NCBI RefSeq assembly: GCF_002944315.1
Contig: NZ_CP024311.1
Coordinates: 1,216,501 to 1,280,500 of the forward strand
Direction of reading: 5' to 3'
Source: Rhizobium sp. NXC24
GTDB lineage: Bacteria > Pseudomonadota > Alphaproteobacteria > Rhizobiales > Rhizobiaceae
DNA: 64,000 nucleotides
Of the stretch, positions 59,095 to 64,000 are shown piece by piece. Positions within the stretch are counted from its first letter, which is position 1. Every line of letters begins with the position of its first letter. The notes under the pieces are model-generated. The model was not told where the DNA came from and did no database searches. It saw nothing but the letters and a program-made list of their open reading frames with translations. A program made the translations under genes and the position numbers.

Positions 59095-60711
59095 TCACTC
59101 CGCCGCGATCTTGCCCGCCATGTGCCGGTTTTTCATCAGCTTGTAGATGACGGAATCCATCAGCGCCTGGAAAGAGGCGTCGATGATGTTTTCCGAAACC
59201 CCGACCGTCCACCAGCGCACGCCGCTGCTGTCGGTGGATTCGATCAGGACCCGGGTTATGGCCTCCGTGCCGCCGTTGAGGATGCGCACTTTGAAGTCAG
59301 CGAGCACCAGATCGTCGATCTCATGCTGGTATTTGCCGAAGTCCTTGCGCAGTGCCAGGTCGAGCGCGTTGACCGGGCCATCGCCTTCGGCAACCGACAT
59401 GATAGTCTGGCCGTCGATGATCATCTTGACCACCGCTTCCGAGACGATCTTTACCCGGCCGTGAGAATCGAACCGGCGCTCGACCATCACGCGGAAACCG
59501 TCGATCGCAAAGAATTCCGGAATGGTGCCAAGGGTGCGGCGCGCCAGAAGCTCGAAGCTGGCATCGGCGCCCTCGTAAGCGTAACCGGACGCTTCGCGCT
59601 CCTTGACGATCTGGATCAGCCGATCGAGCTTCGGGTCGTCCTTGCCGACCTCGATGCCGCGCCGCTTCAGCGCGTTGATGAAGTTCGACTTGCCGCCCTG
59701 GTCTGATACCATGACCTTACGGAAATTGCCGACGCTTTCCGGCGGCACATGCTCGTAGGTGCGCGGGTCCTTCAGCAATGCAGACGCATGGATACCGGCC
59801 TTGGTCGCGAAGGCCGAGGCGCCGACATAGGGCGCCTGATGATCGGGCGAGCGATTCAGCAGCTCGTCGAAAGCATGCGACAGGCCGGTCAGGCCCAAGA
59901 GCCGTTCGCCGTCGATCGCCGTTTCGAAGCGCTCGCTATAGGCCCTTTTCAGCGCCAGCGTCGGGATCAGCGTGATTAGGTTGGCATTGCCGCAGCGTTC
60001 GCCGACGCCGTTCAACGTGCCCTGGATCTGCCGCACCCCGGCTTCGACGGCAGCGAGCGAATTGGCGACCGCCTGGCCCGTGTCGTTATGGGCATGGATG
60101 CCAAGACAGTCGCCGGGGACGCCCTCGGCGATCACGGCTTCAACGATGGCGCGGACTTCCGGCGGCTGCGTGCCGCCATTGGTGTCGCATAGCACGACCC
60201 AACGCGCGCCGGCTTCATAGGCCGTCTTGGCGCAGGCGAGCGCATAGGTCGGATTGGCCTTGTAGCCGTCGAAGAAATGCTCGCAGTCAACAAGCGCTTC
60301 TTTGCCGGCTCCGATGGCCGCTTTGACGCTTTCGGCGATGCATTCGAGATTTTCCTCATTGGTGCAGCCGAGAGCGACCTTGACGTGATAGTCCCAGCTC
60401 TTGGCGACGAAACAGATAGCATCGGACTTTGCCTGCAGGAGGCTGGCAAGACCGGGATCGTTGGAGGCGGAAACGCCGGCGCGCTTGGTCATGCCGAAGG
60501 CGACGAAGGAGGCAGTCTGCGTCCGCTTTTCATTGAAGAAGGCGGTGTCGGTCGGATTGGCGCCGGGATAGCCACCCTCGACATAATCGAGGCCGAATTC
60601 GTCCAGCATGTTGGCGATGGAAATCTTGTCCTCGACCGAAAAGTCGATGCCGGGCGTCTGCTGCCCGTCGCGCAAGGTCGTGTCGAAGAGATAGATTTTT
60701 TCGCGTGTCAT
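59095..60711 (-). CDS. cimA: (R)-citramalate synthase
   Basis: 538 residues, of the LeuA/CimA family. The N-terminal HMGL-like TIM-barrel carries 'YLFDTTLRDGQQTPGIDFS' (catalytic Arg-Asp) and 'GIHAHNDTGQAVANSLAAV' (metal-binding His pair). The C-terminal LeuA dimer domain follows ('ESTDSSGVRWWTVGVSENIIDAS'). The length and the DTTLRDGQQTPG-type N-terminus match the long CimA type (TIGR00977), which condenses pyruvate with acetyl-CoA toward isoleucine by the citramalate route. It lies after pip on the minus strand, 79 bp apart. Confidence 0.93.
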   Translation of the reverse strand: MTREKIYLFDTTLRDGQQTPGIDFSVEDKISIANMLDEFGLDYVEGGYPGANPTDTAFFNEKRTQTASFVAFGMTKRAGVSASNDPGLASLLQAKSDAICFVAKSWDYHVKVALGCTNEENLECIAESVKAAIGAGKEALVDCEHFFDGYKANPTYALACAKTAYEAGARWVVLCDTNGGTQPPEVRAIVEAVIAEGVPGDCLGIHAHNDTGQAVANSLAAVEAGVRQIQGTLNGVGERCGNANLITLIPTLALKRAYSERFETAIDGERLLGLTGLSHAFDELLNRSPDHQAPYVGASAFATKAGIHASALLKDPRTYEHVPPESVGNFRKVMVSDQGGKSNFINALKRRGIEVGKDDPKLDRLIQIVKEREASGYAYEGADASFELLARRTLGTIPEFFAIDGFRVMVERRFDSHGRVKIVSEAVVKMIIDGQTIMSVAEGDGPVNALDLALRKDFGKYQHEIDDLVLADFKVRILNGGTEAITRVLIESTDSSGVRWWTVGVSENIIDASFQALMDSVIYKLMKNRHMAGKIAAE

Positions 60712-60790
60712 TCGGTTTCCTCCGGCGAACCGGTTTCCTCTTATCTAGTCGCTTCCTCTCCCGCCTCGGCCTAGCGAAGCGGGGAAGGGT

Positions 60791-62215
<1,425 letters not shown>

Positions 62216-62223
<8 letters not shown>

Positions 62224-62707
62224 GGCTCTTCTCCTGTGGCCAGGTTTGGGTATCGTGATCGGGGTGCTGGTGGTTGGATGACCGGATCGCCAGATCACGA
62301 TCCGAACCATCGCCATCCGGTTCCACTGGCAGCGCATCGAGCGCATGGAACCATGGCATTTTTCCCGCAAGATTCGATTGGGCGACCGGCTGCACCGCCA
62401 TCGGCTCGTCGAGGGAACCGAGCGTTAGATTGATGAAATCCGTACCCGGAATGTCGTAGAACAACGGCGTACCGCAGGCGCTGCAAAAGCCGCGGCGTAC
62501 GAGATCGGACGAATGAAACCACGAGGGCTCGCCGCGCGTCAGCTCGAAATCGGAGCGTTGGGCGCTGCCGAGCGGCAGAGCGTAATTGCCCGAAGCCTTT
62601 TGGCACATGCGGCAATGGCAGAGATGGGGATAGCCGATCGCGCCGGCCGCGCGATACCGGACCGCGCCGCACTGGCAACCGCCGCTATATCTCATCGCCA
62701 TCGTCAT
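62216..62707 (-). CDS. GFA family protein, copy 2 (middle)
   Basis: 163 residues. '[21 protein letters not shown]', '[17 protein letters not shown]' and 'RGFCSACGTPLFYD' hold the Zn cysteines. The tail 'NHQHPDHDTQTWPQEK' is shared with the other copies. Start at 62707 overlaps the preceding stop (ATGA); alternative Mets lie two and four codons later. It is more divergent from copies 1 and 3 in its middle section (residues about 80-130). Confidence 0.9.
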
Positions 62708-63183
62708 TTGCCTGTTTCCGGTGGCCATGTTGCCGTGTCGTGGTCCGGATGCTGGTAAGACACGATCTCCAACACGAAGGGTGCCTGCTCCGCATCCTCT
62801 TCCGTCCGATGCCCCGGCAGCAGATGCAGCCTGTCGACGAAGTCTATCTTGCCTTCCACGCCGAACTGCACCACCGGCGGCAATAGCGACGGATCATCGA
62901 ATGCGCCAGCCGCGACCGCCACGCCATCGGGCGCCTCATAGGTCAACGGCGTACCGCAATCACCGCAAAAGCCACGCTCGACGAAATTCGACGACCGGAA
63001 CTTTTTGCGCTCCCCCCGCGTCCAGACGAGCTCGGCGCCGCGGGCAGAGACGAGCGGCGCATAATAGGCACCAAAGGCTTTCTGGCACATACGGCAATGA
63101 CAGATCGACGCATCCTTGAGCTCGCCTCGTATACGGAAGCGAACCGCGCCGCATTGACAGCCGCCGGTGAAGGTTTCAGTCAT
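62704..63183 (-). CDS. GFA family protein, copy 3 (first after cysS)
   Basis: 159 residues, same layout: '[19 protein letters not shown]', '[17 protein letters not shown]', '[18 protein letters not shown]' and the tail '[18 protein letters not shown]'. It starts inside the last codons of cysS (4-base overlap), so its translation is coupled to the synthetase. The three copies form an uninterrupted overlapping series. Confidence 0.9.
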   Translation of the reverse strand: MTETFTGGCQCGAVRFRIRGELKDASICHCRMCQKAFGAYYAPLVSARGAELVWTRGERKKFRSSNFVERGFCGDCGTPLTYEAPDGVAVAAGAFDDPSLLPPVVQFGVEGKIDFVDRLHLLPGHRTEEDAEQAPFVLEIVSYQHPDHDTATWPPETGK

Positions 63184-64000
63184 CTCTTCACCTCCCAGGT
63201 CGTCTTACGCTCACCAGTCGCTGGGTCCTTGCCGTCCTTCAACTGAATGCCTTCAGCCAAAAGCACCTCGCGGATCTTGTCAGCTTCGGCAAAGTTCTTC
63301 GCCTTTAGCAATTCCAGCCGCTCCCGCACGCGCCTGTTGATTTCCGCAACAACGGCGTCGTCCATCTCCACCTTCTCGGGCAACAGGCCGAGAAGTGCCG
63401 CGCTTGCGGCGAAGGTGGGCAGGACGCTCGCATCGGCATTGGCGGCTTGCGCCAGAGCATGCAGCGCCTGGATGGCGGCAACGGTGTTGAGGTCGTCGGC
63501 CAGGGCCGCCACGATGGCAGCATCCGGCGCGGCATCGCCGACATCCGCCGCCGGCCATTTCGCCAGAAGCCGTTCAGCCTCTTCCAGCCGCTTCACGGAA
63601 AAGTCGATCGGCTCGCGGTAGTGTGTCATCAGCATGGCAAGCCGAAGCACCGCGCCTGGCCATACCCGCCCGCCGAGTTTTTCGGTGTGCAGCAGTTCGT
63701 AGATGGTGACGAAATTGCCCTCGGATTTCGACATCTTGCGGCCTTCGACCTGCAGGAAGCCGTTATGCATCCAGACATTTGCCATCACCTCGGTACCATG
63801 GGCGCAACGCGATTGGGCGATCTCGTTTTCATGGTGCGGGAAGATCAGGTCCAGTCCGCCGCCATGAATGTCAAAGACGTCGCCGAGATAGCGCCCGCTC
63901 ATGGCGGAGCATTCGATATGCCAGCCAGGACGGCCGCGGCCCCAGGGGCTTTCCCAGCCGGGCTCGCTCTCGTCCGAGAGCTTCCAGAGCACGAAGTCAC
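63180..64000 (-). CDS. cysS: Cysteinyl-tRNA synthetase, C-terminal part
   Basis: The frame is open to the right edge; the N-terminus lies outside the window. The visible part begins in '[20 protein letters not shown]'. '[13 protein letters not shown]' contains the zinc Cys, '[18 protein letters not shown]' continues the catalytic fold, and '[13 protein letters not shown]' is the KMSKS loop. A DALR-like helical domain ('[17 protein letters not shown]') and the C-terminal '[20 protein letters not shown]' complete it. It charges tRNA-Cys. First visible gene of the overlapping cysS-GFA-pip run. Confidence 0.95.
   Translation of the reverse strand, partial: DFVLWKLSDESEPGWESPWGRGRPGWHIECSAMSGRYLGDVFDIHGGGLDLIFPHHENEIAQSRCAHGTEVMANVWMHNGFLQVEGRKMSKSEGNFVTIYELLHTEKLGGRVWPGAVLRLAMLMTHYREPIDFSVKRLEEAERLLAKWPAADVGDAAPDAAIVAALADDLNTVAAIQALHALAQAANADASVLPTFAASAALLGLLPEKVEMDDAVVAEINRRVRERLELLKAKNFAEADKIREVLLAEGIQLKDGKDPATGERKTTWEVKR

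Overview
The window is a gene-dense, high-GC stretch of an alphaproteobacterial chromosome, almost certainly a Rhizobiaceae member (Rhizobium sensu lato). This rests on two RopA-type Porin_2 outer-membrane proteins, the iolY-iolR-iolCDEB arrangement known from Sinorhizobium/Rhizobium, an alphaproteobacterial rpoZ-rsh-acpS-lepB-rnc-era-recO block, a psd-pssA pair, and an Atm1-type exporter. Species cannot be fixed from sequence alone. No insertion sequence, prophage, CRISPR array or clear genomic island was seen; the window reads as core chromosome with some lineage-specific small genes.

Layout. 1-5.2 kb: housekeeping and small genes (Sel1-like protein, HisC-like aminotransferase, PilZ protein, host-attachment-type protein, glyoxalase-related protein, MATE transporter). 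5.2-13.3 kb: myo-inositol catabolism, with iolCDEB on the minus strand behind the RpiR-type regulator iolR, and iolY divergent; four related 14-bp sites in the two control regions look like IolR operators. 13.5-18.2 kb: an FAD-dependent ferredoxin-reductase-like protein, tRNA-Ser(GCT) and tandem ropA porins. 18.3-24 kb: alpha/beta hydrolase, soluble lytic transglycosylase, dapA, smpB and a NYN-domain protein. 24.2-33.5 kb: rpoZ, rsh, DUF3563 and DUF2062 proteins, then acpS, lepB, rnc and era, a Crp/Fnr regulator, a single-domain response regulator and recO. 33.5-42 kb (minus): peroxiredoxin-like protein, a large zinc-ribbon/class III cyclase/AAA/TPR signalling protein, MOSC protein, HD hydrolase and a very large DUF2339 membrane protein. 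42.3-44 kb: two small EF-hand-like paralogues on either side of a Cu/Zn superoxide dismutase. 44-49.6 kb: an overlapping PTP/HD/YgfZ operon, small exported or hypothetical proteins, a Nudix hydrolase, YnfA, an SRAP protein and a 46-residue small protein. 49.9-58 kb: pssA/psd phospholipid genes, acid phosphatase, Atm1-like exporter, a membrane-anchored LysM protein and a LOG-family protein. 58-64 kb (minus): rarD, cimA, pip, three overlapping GFA-family genes and cysS, which runs off the window.

The most distinctive unexplained signal is the pair of EF-hand-like proteins (42309-42641 and 43524-43970). They share an N-terminal calcium-loop motif and a C-terminal TYGQYD-D-S-AA tail. They also share an upstream element, a GTTAAT/ATTAAC inverted repeat followed by sigma70-like boxes, about 110 bp before each start, which points to co-regulated duplicates. 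Other notable signals are the GFA triplet wired between cysS and pip, the mirror-symmetric LysM protein, the conserved porin leaders, and a hairpin abutting the Shine-Dalgarno sequence of the Crp/Fnr gene.
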